DNA of 5,643 bases from Planctomycetales bacterium (GCA_007127495.1 SKZG01000084.1:1-5643), one strand, 5' to 3'; counted from the first letter of the stretch, positions 1-4,650 are shown. The notes: generated by a model not told the origin, from the letters alone. A program made the numbers and translations.

Positions 1-234
1 CGCGTGGCCGAGTTCGACATGATGCACGCCGATGGCATCAGCTACGAGGGCGACCTGCTCGACCTGGCCATGAACCACAAGATGGTCACCCGAACCGGCG
101 CCTGGTTCCGCTACGGCGAGCAACAACTCGGCCAAGGCCGCGAGAAAGTGCGCGAGTACCTCAAGGAAAACCCGGAACTACTGGAGGAATTGCGGCAGAA
201 GGTCCTCGTGGCCGAGGGAATGGCCGCACCCTGA
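1..234 (+). CDS. recA: RecA recombinase, C-terminal fragment
   Basis: This is the last 77 codons of RecA, the ATP-dependent DNA strand-exchange protein that also triggers LexA-type self-cleavage in the SOS response. The reading frame is open from base 1 and ends in TGA at 232-234, so the start lies outside the window. Visible hallmarks are AEFDMMHADGIS (the end of the core ATPase domain, matching the AEFDI-x-GxGIS region of other RecA proteins), then DLLDLAMNHKMVTRTGAWFRYG and GQGREKVREYLKENPELLEEL, which is the C-terminal DNA-gating domain. The tail after this (RQKVLVAEGMAAP) is short and lacks the long acidic tail of E. coli RecA. The GTG at 4 is internal, not a start. It converges on the minus-strand hicA with a 186-base gap. 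The identification is secure; the ATP-binding Walker motifs are out of view. Confidence 0.96.
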   Translation, partial: RVAEFDMMHADGISYEGDLLDLAMNHKMVTRTGAWFRYGEQQLGQGREKVREYLKENPELLEELRQKVLVAEGMAAP

Positions 235-420
235 ACCTGCAAGAACGGGATGGCAGCCGCGCCTGTTGGAGTTCTCATGGGTTCTCCGCAACGGGCAAAG
301 AATGCGAGTGGGCAGGGTCACCGAGCGGCCGAACGGTACGTTTGCCGGGGGGCCGCCAACCAACCCTCCATTCCGACCGAATCGGCCACTCCGGTCCAGC
401 GATTGGTTCGGCGATTTCCC
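235..420. other. Convergent intergenic region between recA and hicA
   Basis: This gap lies between two genes that point towards each other, so transcription from both sides should end here. I see no convincing gene. The one notable structure is an imperfect inverted repeat with 12-base arms (373-384 CCGACCGAATCG and 400-411 CGATTGGTTCGG, 10 of 12 pairing) and a 15-base loop, 10 bases beyond the hicA stop. It could act as a factor-independent-like stop or a processing site for the hicBA message, but no T-tract follows it on either strand, so it is not a classical intrinsic terminator. Confidence 0.5.
373..411. terminator. Candidate hairpin downstream of hicA and recA
   Basis: The arms at 373-384 and 400-411 pair at 10 of 12 positions around a 15-base loop. 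The location, just after the hicA stop and in a convergent gap, suits a bidirectional transcription end. There is no U-run on either strand, so the role as a terminator is only inferred. Confidence 0.25.
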
Positions 421-633
421 TTACAGAAGCTCGCGAAACTCGTCGTTCGTCAATCCGGCATCCCGGACAATACTGCCCATCGTGATCGCGTTCACCGGGT
501 TGTGTCGCGGCACGGTGAGCACCCGCGTGCCATCGGTCATCACAATATGTTTGCCCTGCCGGGCGATCCGGAACCCAGCCTTTTCGAGTGCCCGAACGGC
601 GTCAAGATGATTCACGCCTGCCAGTTTGGGCAT
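421..633 (-). CDS. hicA: HicA-type toxin (mRNA interferase)
   Basis: This 70-residue protein has the HicA dsRNA-binding-like fold, seen as MPKLAGVNHLDAVRALEKAG (helix), then FRIARQGKHIVMTDG, TRVLTVPRHNPVNAITMGSI and RDAGLTNDEFREL. HicA toxins cleave mRNA and tmRNA and are blocked by the HicB antitoxin. The catalytic histidine of the family sits in a G-x-H motif in the second strand; here that is G27-K28-H29. The VPRH and 'GSIVRDAGL' segments are also family features, and the length is normal. The ATG at 633 starts 2 bases after the hicB stop, and a GAGGTG Shine-Dalgarno lies inside the end of hicB (fwd strand about 639-644), so the two genes should be translationally coupled. It appears intact. 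Toxicity itself is inferred from the family. Confidence 0.92.
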   Translation of the reverse strand: MPKLAGVNHLDAVRALEKAGFRIARQGKHIVMTDGTRVLTVPRHNPVNAITMGSIVRDAGLTNDEFRELL

Positions 634-635
634 GG

Positions 636-833
636 CTACACCTCGACGGCAACTTGTTTGGTTCCCGCAGACGCAGCCAATTCCTCAACGACGGCCAAAT
701 AGTCTCGGATGGCGTCCCTAATGTTGGCGAGCGCCTCGGCCTCAGTCTGGCCTTGCGAGTGGCAGCCGGGCAACCCTGGCACAGAGGCGGCGAAGCCTTC
801 GTCCGATTCCTGGATCAGAACGGTATATTTCAC
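636..833 (-). CDS. hicB: HicB-type antitoxin, short form
   Basis: This is a 65-residue HicB-family antitoxin, which binds and neutralises HicA. The sequence shows the partial RNase-H-like fold: VKYTVLIQESDEGFAASVPG, then LPGCHSQGQTEAEALANIRD and the helix AIRDYLAVVEEL. The GTG at 833 is chosen over the upstream ATG at 866. A clean AGGAG lies 6 bases before the GTG, and HicB proteins usually begin with M-K-Y-T just before the first strand; the extra 11 residues from 866 (MWDSPYIQEFA) match nothing in the family. The protein ends soon after the helix (GTKQVAVEV) and has no ribbon-helix-helix or HTH DNA-binding domain. Autoregulation of the operon by DNA binding, usual for longer HicB proteins, is therefore doubtful here. 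The order is antitoxin first, toxin second. Confidence 0.92.
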   Translation of the reverse strand: MKYTVLIQESDEGFAASVPGLPGCHSQGQTEAEALANIRDAIRDYLAVVEELAASAGTKQVAVEV

Positions 834-839
834 GGCGAA

Positions 840-844
840 CTCCT
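840..844 (-). promoter_or_regulatory. Ribosome binding site deciding the hicB GTG start
   Basis: On the minus strand the sequence reads AGGAG, then six bases (TTCGCC), then GTG at 833. It is one of the better Shine-Dalgarno sites in the window and supports the GTG start of hicB over the ATG at 866, which would place this site inside the gene. Confidence 0.75.
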
Positions 845-892
845 GAATGTACGGAGAATCCCACACGCAGCGGCACCTTCGGCTCCCTTCTT

Positions 893-922
893 AGTATACC
901 CTGGTCGACGCTGCAACAACAA
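893..922 (-). promoter_or_regulatory. Candidate sigma-70-type promoter for hicBA
   Basis: The minus strand carries TATACT at 898-893 (5 of 6 to the TATAAT consensus) and TTGTTG at 922-917, separated by 18 bases. Transcription would start near 886, about 50 bases before the hicB GTG. It is the strongest -10 box in the gap between hicB and the next minus-strand gene. The TTG repeats in this stretch allow more than one -35 choice, so the -35 is uncertain. Confidence 0.4.
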
Positions 923-1056
923 CTTCGGCGTCTGGGCTACTGCACGTCTGCGAACCCGCCGCACTCCTCCGCGAGCGCGATGGCCGCCCGCAGGCACCCG
1001 GCCCGTTCCCGGACCCGCCCCCGCCATCTAATACAGCCACTGGTTGCGCACCGTGC

Positions 1057-1302
1057 TCATTTCTCGCCGAAGATATTTCGCTCCAACTCCGTGTAGGTGC
1101 CTGTCGCCAACTTGCGCGGCGTGACAATCGAACACGACAGCTCCCGTGACATATCCTCGGCGAAGACGTGAAAATGCTCATTGGCCTCCGGGTCGACGAG
1201 CAGTTCGTCCAACCGCTTCCGAAGCTCCGTAGCCTCGCGCACGGACAGATAAAGCTGCAACACCTTCACGGACTGCTGCCGTTCTGCGTCTAACATGCGC
1301 AT
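1057..1302 (-). CDS. Small conserved-looking protein of unknown function
   Basis: This is an 81-residue protein whose role I cannot name. Its layout resembles a family of small uncharacterised bacterial proteins that I recall only by pattern: a first strand (VKVLQLYLS), a helix with charged heptads (VREATELRKRLDELLVDPEA), a central NEHFHVFAEDMSRE, a second strand (LSCSIVTP) and a C-terminal charged helix (TYTELERNIFGEK). The acidic, helical mix and the 'NEHFHV...D' centre suggest a compact cytoplasmic alpha-beta protein, perhaps binding another protein. No signal peptide or membrane segment is seen. The start is uncertain: ATG 1302, ATG 1296 or GTG 1269 (VKVLQLYL) all fit, with no strong Shine-Dalgarno. 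It lies upstream of hicBA on the same strand with a gap of over 200 bases and a separate promoter candidate between them, so an operon with hicBA is unlikely. The coding call rests on its helix/strand pattern and lack of a better competing frame. Confidence 0.65.
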   Translation of the reverse strand: MRMLDAERQQSVKVLQLYLSVREATELRKRLDELLVDPEANEHFHVFAEDMSRELSCSIVTPRKLATGTYTELERNIFGEK

Positions 1303-1355
1303 ACGAAAAAGCTCATAGCACAGGGTGGTGCCGTACTCGTTATGCTACCCCAATT

Positions 1356-1373
1356 CCCCTTTTCCGGAAGGGG
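1356..1373. repeat. Short perfect inverted repeat upstream of the small unknown gene
   Basis: CCCCTT at 1356-1361 pairs with AAGGGG at 1368-1373 around TTCCGG. It sits 54 bases upstream of the ATG at 1302 on the minus strand, where an operator could lie. No T-run follows it, so a terminator is unlikely. It may be chance in GC-rich DNA. Confidence 0.3.
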
Positions 1374-1687
1374 CTACTGCGGGAACCATGATTCTAGCCG
1401 TTCCGGGGGAACCGATGCAAGCGGTTCCGGCAGCATTCTCAGGCCCGGGCAGCCGCGCGAGCAGCGCGCAGGTAACATGGCACCGGTGATTCCGGCGTTA
1501 TGTCCATCGACTGATATCCCGGAAGATCGATCATGGGGGCTGGCGGCGAGCGGTTGCACGAACTGCTCGAGGGGTATATCCGGCGCCTGATCGAGAAAGG
1601 CCTATCGAGGCAGAAGGAGCGGCCTTGCCGCGGCCCCTTGCACGTCCCATGGCCCGCGAGTAAGATACTTTTGGGGGGCTTGGGTAG

Positions 1688-1742
1688 CTGTGTGGTCGTG
1701 AGGTCGCACAGAACTCTCGCGGCGCCGGGTCAAGTGGGCCCA
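1688..1742. promoter_or_regulatory. Candidate operator region of the phd-vapC operon
   Basis: Phd/YefM antitoxins usually repress their own operon by binding palindromes near its promoter. Here CTGTG (1688-1692) faces CACAG (1707-1711) and encloses two direct GGTCG units (1694-1698 and 1702-1706, 8-base period). A perfect 8-base palindrome TGGGCCCA follows at 1735-1742, 24 bases before the antitoxin ATG. Which of these is bound, if any, cannot be told from sequence alone, and no clear promoter boxes sit alongside. Confidence 0.25.
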
Positions 1743-1766
1743 TTGTTGTCGAAGGCGGTGTGACGG

Positions 1767-2042
1767 ATGAGCGAAACGATGGTGACAGTTGAACAGGCGG
1801 CGGCCAACCTTGGCGAGTTGTTGGAACGCGTTCATGCGAGTCGCGAAACGGCGATCATCATGAAGGAAGGTCGCGCGCTGGCGAGAATTACTCCTTTGCC
1901 CGCACCGGCCGAAGCCTCGGAAGATTTGGTCGGATTCCTCCGTCGTTGGCGCTTGGAGCATCCCGATCCGGACGACCAATTGGCCGAATCCATCGACCTC
2001 AGCCGGGAGGCGGTCCGCCTGCCGTACGATCCATGGGCGTGA
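1767..2042 (+). CDS. Phd/YefM-family antitoxin
   Basis: This 91-residue protein is the antitoxin of a type II module: it neutralises the PIN-domain toxin encoded next to it and probably represses the operon. The N-terminal half has the Phd/YefM fold: VTVEQAAANLGELLERVHAS (strand, then the helix used in DNA binding), ETAIIMKEGRALARITPL (the strand pair, with the usual 'I-x-K-x-G-R-x-x-A-x-I-x-P' pattern). The C-terminal half (about residues 46-91, FLRRWRLEHPDPDDQLAESI, ending RLPYDPWA) is the acidic, probably flexible, toxin-binding tail. The ATG at 1767 is taken as start; the ATG at 1779 (MVTVEQ) is equally close to the conserved region. Only a weak GAAGGCGG lies upstream. Its last 10 bases overlap the toxin gene. 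The family call is firm, the exact subfamily less so. Confidence 0.88.
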   Translation: MSETMVTVEQAAANLGELLERVHASRETAIIMKEGRALARITPLPAPAEASEDLVGFLRRWRLEHPDPDDQLAESIDLSREAVRLPYDPWA

Positions 2043-2446
2043 TGCTCGACTCCTCCGTGTTGGTCGCTTTTGAGCGACGGCGATTCGATCTGGAGCGGCT
2101 GTTGCTGGATCATTCCCCTCCCGCGATTGCTGCCATGACTGCGGCGGAGTTGCTCATCGGCGTTCAGCGCGCCGACACACCCGAGTGCCGTGCTCGACGC
2201 GAATCGTTTGTGCAGAACCTCTTCGCTCGACTGCCGATCGTTCCCTTCGATTTGAGCCAAGCACAAAGGTTCGCTGTCCAATTCGCCGAGTTGACGCGCC
2301 GCGGCGAGATGATCGGTGATCGAGACCTCCAAATTGCCGTAACCGCACTGAGCATGGGCTATGCATTGGCGACGCTCAACATGGGTGAGTTCCGGCGAGT
2401 GGCCGGTCTCCGGCTAGTGGACATCGGGGGGTACACAATATCGTAG
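2033..2446 (+). CDS. vapC: VapC-type PIN-domain ribonuclease toxin
   Basis: This 137-residue protein is a PIN-domain endoribonuclease of the VapC group; such toxins cut tRNA or rRNA with Mg2+ held by conserved acidic residues. The visible acidic set is D6 in MLDSSVLVAFER, E39 in TAAELLIGVQRA, D96/D98 in MIGDRDLQIAVTAL and E119 in LNMGEFRRVAGLRL, where many relatives have aspartate or glutamate. The length is typical. The ATG at 2033 is chosen because M-G-x-x-LDSSVL is a common family start; it overlaps the antitoxin by 10 bases. The ATG at 2042, overlapping the antitoxin TGA by one base, is the alternative. No strong Shine-Dalgarno precedes either, so translation is probably coupled to the antitoxin. 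The active site looks complete, so the toxin is probably functional. The RNA target is unknown. Confidence 0.92.
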   Translation: MGVMLDSSVLVAFERRRFDLERLLLDHSPPAIAAMTAAELLIGVQRADTPECRARRESFVQNLFARLPIVPFDLSQAQRFAVQFAELTRRGEMIGDRDLQIAVTALSMGYALATLNMGEFRRVAGLRLVDIGGYTIS

Positions 2447-2504
2447 GGGCCGGTTCGGGGGGATTCGGGTTCCGAGAGGGGGCACCCGCCGAGATTGACG
2501 TACT

Positions 2505-2525
2505 GGGAACAATTCAGCAGTTCCC
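2505..2525. repeat. Perfect 6-base inverted repeat, 9-base spacer
   Basis: GGGAAC (2505-2510) and GTTCCC (2520-2525) are perfect complements around AATTCAGCA. The shape suits a dimeric repressor site or a small hairpin. A TTGACG at 2495-2500 lies just upstream, but no good -10 box is seen at the right distance. Confidence 0.3.
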
Positions 2526-2598
2526 CGGCATCGGATTCTCCCGTGTATATTGATCGCAGGGAAACGCCGCGGGCACAGCCCCAATGCCACTTACTTTG

Positions 2599-2624
2599 TA
2601 GCGGCACGGCGCAAGCCGTCCGGT
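2599..2624 (+). repeat. REP-like hairpin, copy 1
   Basis: This 26-base unit begins TAGCGG and ends CCGGT. The stem is ACGGC/GCCGT closed by a GCAA (GNRA) tetraloop, extended by CGG/CCG across one bulged C. Its partner at 2639-2664 on the other strand differs at four positions, two of which form a compensating base-pair change. Confidence 0.7.
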
Positions 2625-2638
2625 ATTACAGTCGGAAA

Positions 2639-2664
2639 ACCGGGCGGCTCGCGCCGCTCCGCTA
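2639..2664 (-). repeat. REP-like hairpin, copy 2 (inverted)
   Basis: Read on the minus strand it begins TAGCGG and ends CCGGT like copy 1, with stem GCGGC/GCCGC and a GCGA (GNRA) tetraloop. The two copies share 22 of 26 bases and are separated by 14 bases. The copy 1 A-T pair is a G-C pair here, so the hairpin is preserved despite sequence change. Confidence 0.7.
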
Positions 2665-2673
2665 ACAAAATGC

Positions 2674-2690
2674 TCCCAAATGGTCCCAAA
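2674..2690 (+). repeat. TCCCAAA direct repeat, 10-base period
   Basis: TCCCAAA occurs at 2674-2680 and 2684-2690, one helical turn apart, in the right-hand spacer of the repeat element. It has no counterpart in the left-hand half, which is why the two halves of the element differ in length. Confidence 0.4.
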
Positions 2691-2733
2691 GTAAGTAACA
2701 TTGGGCACAGCCCGCACTACACCCGTTGGTCGC

Positions 2734-2776
2734 GGGAGGTACAATGAAGATACTGGATATCGCGAGGGTGAGGTAG
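2734..2776 (+). other. Possible leader peptide or gene relic with strong Shine-Dalgarno
   Basis: GGGAGG at 2734-2739 is followed after four bases by ATG at 2744 and a ten-codon frame, MKILDIARVR, ending in TAG at 2774-2776. It lies 60 bases upstream of the protease ATG, which itself has no Shine-Dalgarno. The overlapping TACAAT at 2740-2745 could also be read as a -10 box, but no -35 lies at a proper distance. It may be a regulatory leader, the stub of a decayed gene, or chance. Confidence 0.25.
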
Positions 2777-2836
2777 CTTTCCGGTCAACCCGTCCGTTTC
2801 CCCTTTCCCTCTTTCTGCCGTCTTGCACAGCCCTTC

Positions 2837-4330
2837 ATGCGGCCGAACCGTTACGCGCTCGACTGGAAAACCGCCATGCGCACCGGATTCCTGCTCCTAG
2901 CCGCTTGCCTCACCCTGGCGTGCCTCCGCGGTAGCGCCGCCCAGGAACCGGCCGGCTCCGCGATGGTCGGGGCCATGGAGCAGGCCATGATCGATGCGAT
3001 CGCCCAGGCAGAGGGGTCGGTCGTGGCCATTGCTCGGGTGCGGAAGAGCCGGCCGGGCGACACGTTTCCCCTGGAGTTTCGGCCCGACCCCTTCGGCCGC
3101 CGCCTGGCGCCTGCACCCGCCCCGCAGCCGACCGACCCCGACTTCATTCCCAACGAATACGGTACGGGGGTGGTCGTCGGCGCGCGCGGCCTCATCCTGA
3201 CCGCCCACCACGTGCTTGGCGAGGACAGCGAGTACTACGTCACCACGCACGAGCGCAAGGTGTACCGGGCATGGGTGAAGGGCGCCGATCCGCGCAGCGA
3301 CTTGGCCGTATTGGCCATCGACGCCGACGACCTGACCCCCATCCGCTTCGGCAACGCCGACCGGCTTCAGCGCGGCCAGTTGGTCATTGCCCTGGGCAAT
3401 CCGTACGCCATCGCGCGCGACGGGCAGGCGAGTGCAAGTTGGGGGATCGTTTCGAACCTGGCGCGGAAGGCGCCCCCTTCGCCCAACGAGTTCGACCCTT
3501 CCGACCGCAGCACGCTCCATCATTTCGGCACGCTAATCCAGACCGATGCCCGCCTGACCCTGGGAACCAGCGGCGGCCCGCTCCTGAATCGGCAGGGCGA
3601 GATGATCGGGCTATGCGTCGCTTTGGCCGCCACGACGAGCCACGAGCGGGCTGCCGGCTACGCGATTCCCGTCGACGCCACCTTCCATCGCGTGCTGGCG
3701 ACACTGAAGGAGGGACGGGAGGTCGAGTACGGGTTCCTGGGCGTCCGGCCCACGAACCTCACCCCGCGCGAGATGCATGCCGGCGTGCAGGGCACGCGGC
3801 TGAGTGAAGTCGTGCCCGGCACCCCGGCCGACCGCTTCGGCCTGCGCGAGGGCGACATCCTCACGGCGGTCGACGGCACGCCGATCTACGATGCCGACGG
3901 GCTGTATCTGGAAGTGGGTAAACTGCCGGTCGAGGCGGTGGCCCGGTTGGCGATTCTGCGCAATGGACGCCCGCGGCGCGTGGACGTGACGCTTTCAAAG
4001 TACCCGGTGCGCGGGTGGCGTGTCGTCACCGCGCCGGCGCCGGCCTGGCGCGGCCTGCGAGTCGACTATCCCACGGCCTGGCTCGACGCGGCGCGGCACC
4101 GCACCCGCACGCCCGCGTTCGACGAAGGGGTCGTCGTCATCGACGTCGAGGACGGCTCGCCCGCCTGGGAAGCCGGCCTGCGCGTGGGCATGCTGGTAAC
4201 CCACGTCGAGAAGACGGCGGTGCGCACCCCGGAGCAATTCCAAGCCGCCGTATCGGGCCGGCCGGGGCCCCTCGCACTCCGCACTCCCGACGACCCCCGG
4301 CAGCCCGTCCGCACCGTGCCGGCCGAGTGA
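2837..4330 (+). CDS. HtrA/DegP-like secreted serine protease with two PDZ domains
   Basis: This 497-residue S1C-family (trypsin-like) protease probably acts outside the cytoplasmic membrane in protein quality control or regulated proteolysis. An N-terminal export signal is clear (RTGFLLLAACLTLACLRGSA, residues 15-34, likely cleaved near A35; an LAAC at 21-24 leaves a lipoprotein possible). The catalytic triad is intact: H125 in LTAHHVL, D155 in DPRSDLAVL, S245 in LGTSGGPLLN. PDZ1 spans about 298-392 (YGFLGVRP ... GTPADRFGLREGDILTAVDG) and PDZ2 about 405-490 (SPAWEAGLRVGMLVTHVEKT); these bind substrate C-termini or control activity. The insert RPDPFGRRLAPAPAPQP at about 82-98 is proline-rich. 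ATG 2837 is used because the codons after it already look coding; ATG 2876 would give a tighter signal peptide with a weak GGA upstream. It appears to be a single-gene unit. Distinguishing DegP, DegQ or DegS-like roles is not possible from sequence. Confidence 0.93.
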   Translation: MRPNRYALDWKTAMRTGFLLLAACLTLACLRGSAAQEPAGSAMVGAMEQAMIDAIAQAEGSVVAIARVRKSRPGDTFPLEFRPDPFGRRLAPAPAPQPTDPDFIPNEYGTGVVVGARGLILTAHHVLGEDSEYYVTTHERKVYRAWVKGADPRSDLAVLAIDADDLTPIRFGNADRLQRGQLVIALGNPYAIARDGQASASWGIVSNLARKAPPSPNEFDPSDRSTLHHFGTLIQTDARLTLGTSGGPLLNRQGEMIGLCVALAATTSHERAAGYAIPVDATFHRVLATLKEGREVEYGFLGVRPTNLTPREMHAGVQGTRLSEVVPGTPADRFGLREGDILTAVDGTPIYDADGLYLEVGKLPVEAVARLAILRNGRPRRVDVTLSKYPVRGWRVVTAPAPAWRGLRVDYPTAWLDAARHRTRTPAFDEGVVVIDVEDGSPAWEAGLRVGMLVTHVEKTAVRTPEQFQAAVSGRPGPLALRTPDDPRQPVRTVPAE

Positions 4331-4650
4331 GCGCACGCTAAGACTGCGCATTCTCCATGATGAGGAGCAGGATACCACCGTCGGAACTTCAACGCAAGCC
4401 AGTGCCGACCGGGATATTCACGCCCGATTGGGCCATCGCGCCTCCGGCGAGGTGATCGACGCCAGCCGGTTTTGAGGTCGCGCATCCCCCATCGCCCTTG
4501 CAATTGGGCCGGGGGACAAGTAGGCTGATATCGTCCCACAATCGCAACCCCCGATTTTGATGAAGTAAGACCATGGTGGGACTCGCTCCACTCGGTCCAC
4601 CCTACCATGCACCATTCGCATCCTACCATCCTGCCTCCAGAGCCCATTCC
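4331..4650. other. Intergenic region between protease and oxidoreductase
   Basis: No gene is supported in these 320 bases; minus-strand frames here lack family resemblance. Directly after the protease stop, GCGCA (4331-4335) and TGCGC (4345-4349) form a five-pair hairpin with only a short T-rich tail, a weak terminator candidate. TTGCAA (4498-4503) and TAGGCT (4521-4526) are 17 bases apart, a weak promoter candidate for the oxidoreductase. The last 80 bases carry an inverted repeat and CCTACCAT direct repeats. Confidence 0.5.
4572..4629. repeat. Inverted repeat and 21-bp-phased direct repeats before the oxidoreductase
   Basis: CATGGT (4572-4577) pairs perfectly with ACCATG (4604-4609), and GGTGGGAC next to it pairs with GTCCACC with one bulge, so a longer imperfect hairpin is possible. 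CCTACCAT occurs at 4601-4608 and again at 4622-4629, exactly 21 bases or two helical turns apart, ending 21 bases before the ATG at 4651. This could be a regulator-binding site or a 5' leader structure; no Shine-Dalgarno is visible before the ATG. Confidence 0.35.

Larger units (their letters stand above)
1303..1766. other. Divergent intergenic region without a convincing gene
   Basis: This 464-base gap lies between a minus-strand gene and the plus-strand antitoxin, so it should hold both promoters. I find no strong -35/-10 pair for either. Small structures are an inverted repeat at 1356-1373, paired GGTCG units inside CTGTG/CACAG arms at 1688-1711, and a TGGGCCCA palindrome at 1735-1742. A plus-strand open frame at 1533-1763 ends 3 bases before the antitoxin start. 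Its first third (MGAGGERLHELLEGYIRRL) reads like a charged helix, but the rest does not look like protein and has no family resemblance, so I treat it as non-coding or as a decayed gene remnant. The same minus frame as the 1057-1302 gene stays open up to a TAG at 1347-1345 without an earlier ATG. Confidence 0.5.
2571..2713. mobile_element. MITE-like nested inverted-repeat element with 11-bp flanking direct repeats
   Basis: The direct repeat GGGCACAGCCC occurs at 2571-2581 and 2703-2713. Just inside are imperfect inverted repeats: CCCAATGccACTTACTTTG (2580-2598) and CAAAGTAAGTaaCATTGGG (2687-2705), 17 of 19 pairing. Inside these lie two REP-like hairpins in opposite orientation. The whole is about 143 bases and has no reading frame of note. 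Terminal inverted repeats with flanking direct repeats are what a non-autonomous insertion (MITE) leaves. GGGCACAGCCC is itself an inverted repeat (GGGC-aca-GCCC), so it may instead be the outermost part of the element's dyad, not a target duplication. A paired REP (BIME-like) unit moved by a RAYT-type transposase is the main alternative. No transposase is in the window. Confidence 0.5.
2447..2836. other. Intergenic region with repeat element
   Basis: No protein-coding gene is supported in these 390 bases. The first part (about 2447-2495) is G-rich, without a clear terminator for vapC. It is followed by a GGGAAC/GTTCCC inverted repeat (2505-2525), then the nested repeat element (about 2571-2713), a possible leader peptide with a strong Shine-Dalgarno (2734-2776), and a pyrimidine-rich run (about 2790-2835) leading to the protease gene. 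Confidence 0.6.

Noticed and set aside
250..702. Plus-strand open frame (150 codons) antisense to hicA
   Set aside because: It covers the recA-hicA gap and hicA on the wrong strand, and its sequence has no domain pattern.
1342..1590. Plus-strand open frame in the divergent gap
   Set aside because: The translation is rich in Ser, Gly and Pro without secondary-structure pattern, has no ribosome site, and overlaps nothing that supports it.
1832..2332. Minus-strand open frame (166 codons) across antitoxin and toxin
   Set aside because: Both plus-strand genes here are clear family members; this frame has no recognisable motif.
2589..2696. CRISPR-like array
   Set aside because: There are only two repeat units, in opposite orientation, with a 14-base spacer. 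This is a REP-like pair, not direct repeats with unique spacers.
2897..3523. Minus-strand open frame (208 codons) inside the protease gene
   Set aside because: It is antisense to the conserved catalytic region of the protease; open antisense frames are expected in GC-rich coding DNA.
4389..4574. Minus-strand short frame in the gap before the oxidoreductase, possibly a transposase or integrase remnant
   Set aside because: I could not recognise any conserved motif in any frame of this stretch, so a remnant call would be a guess.
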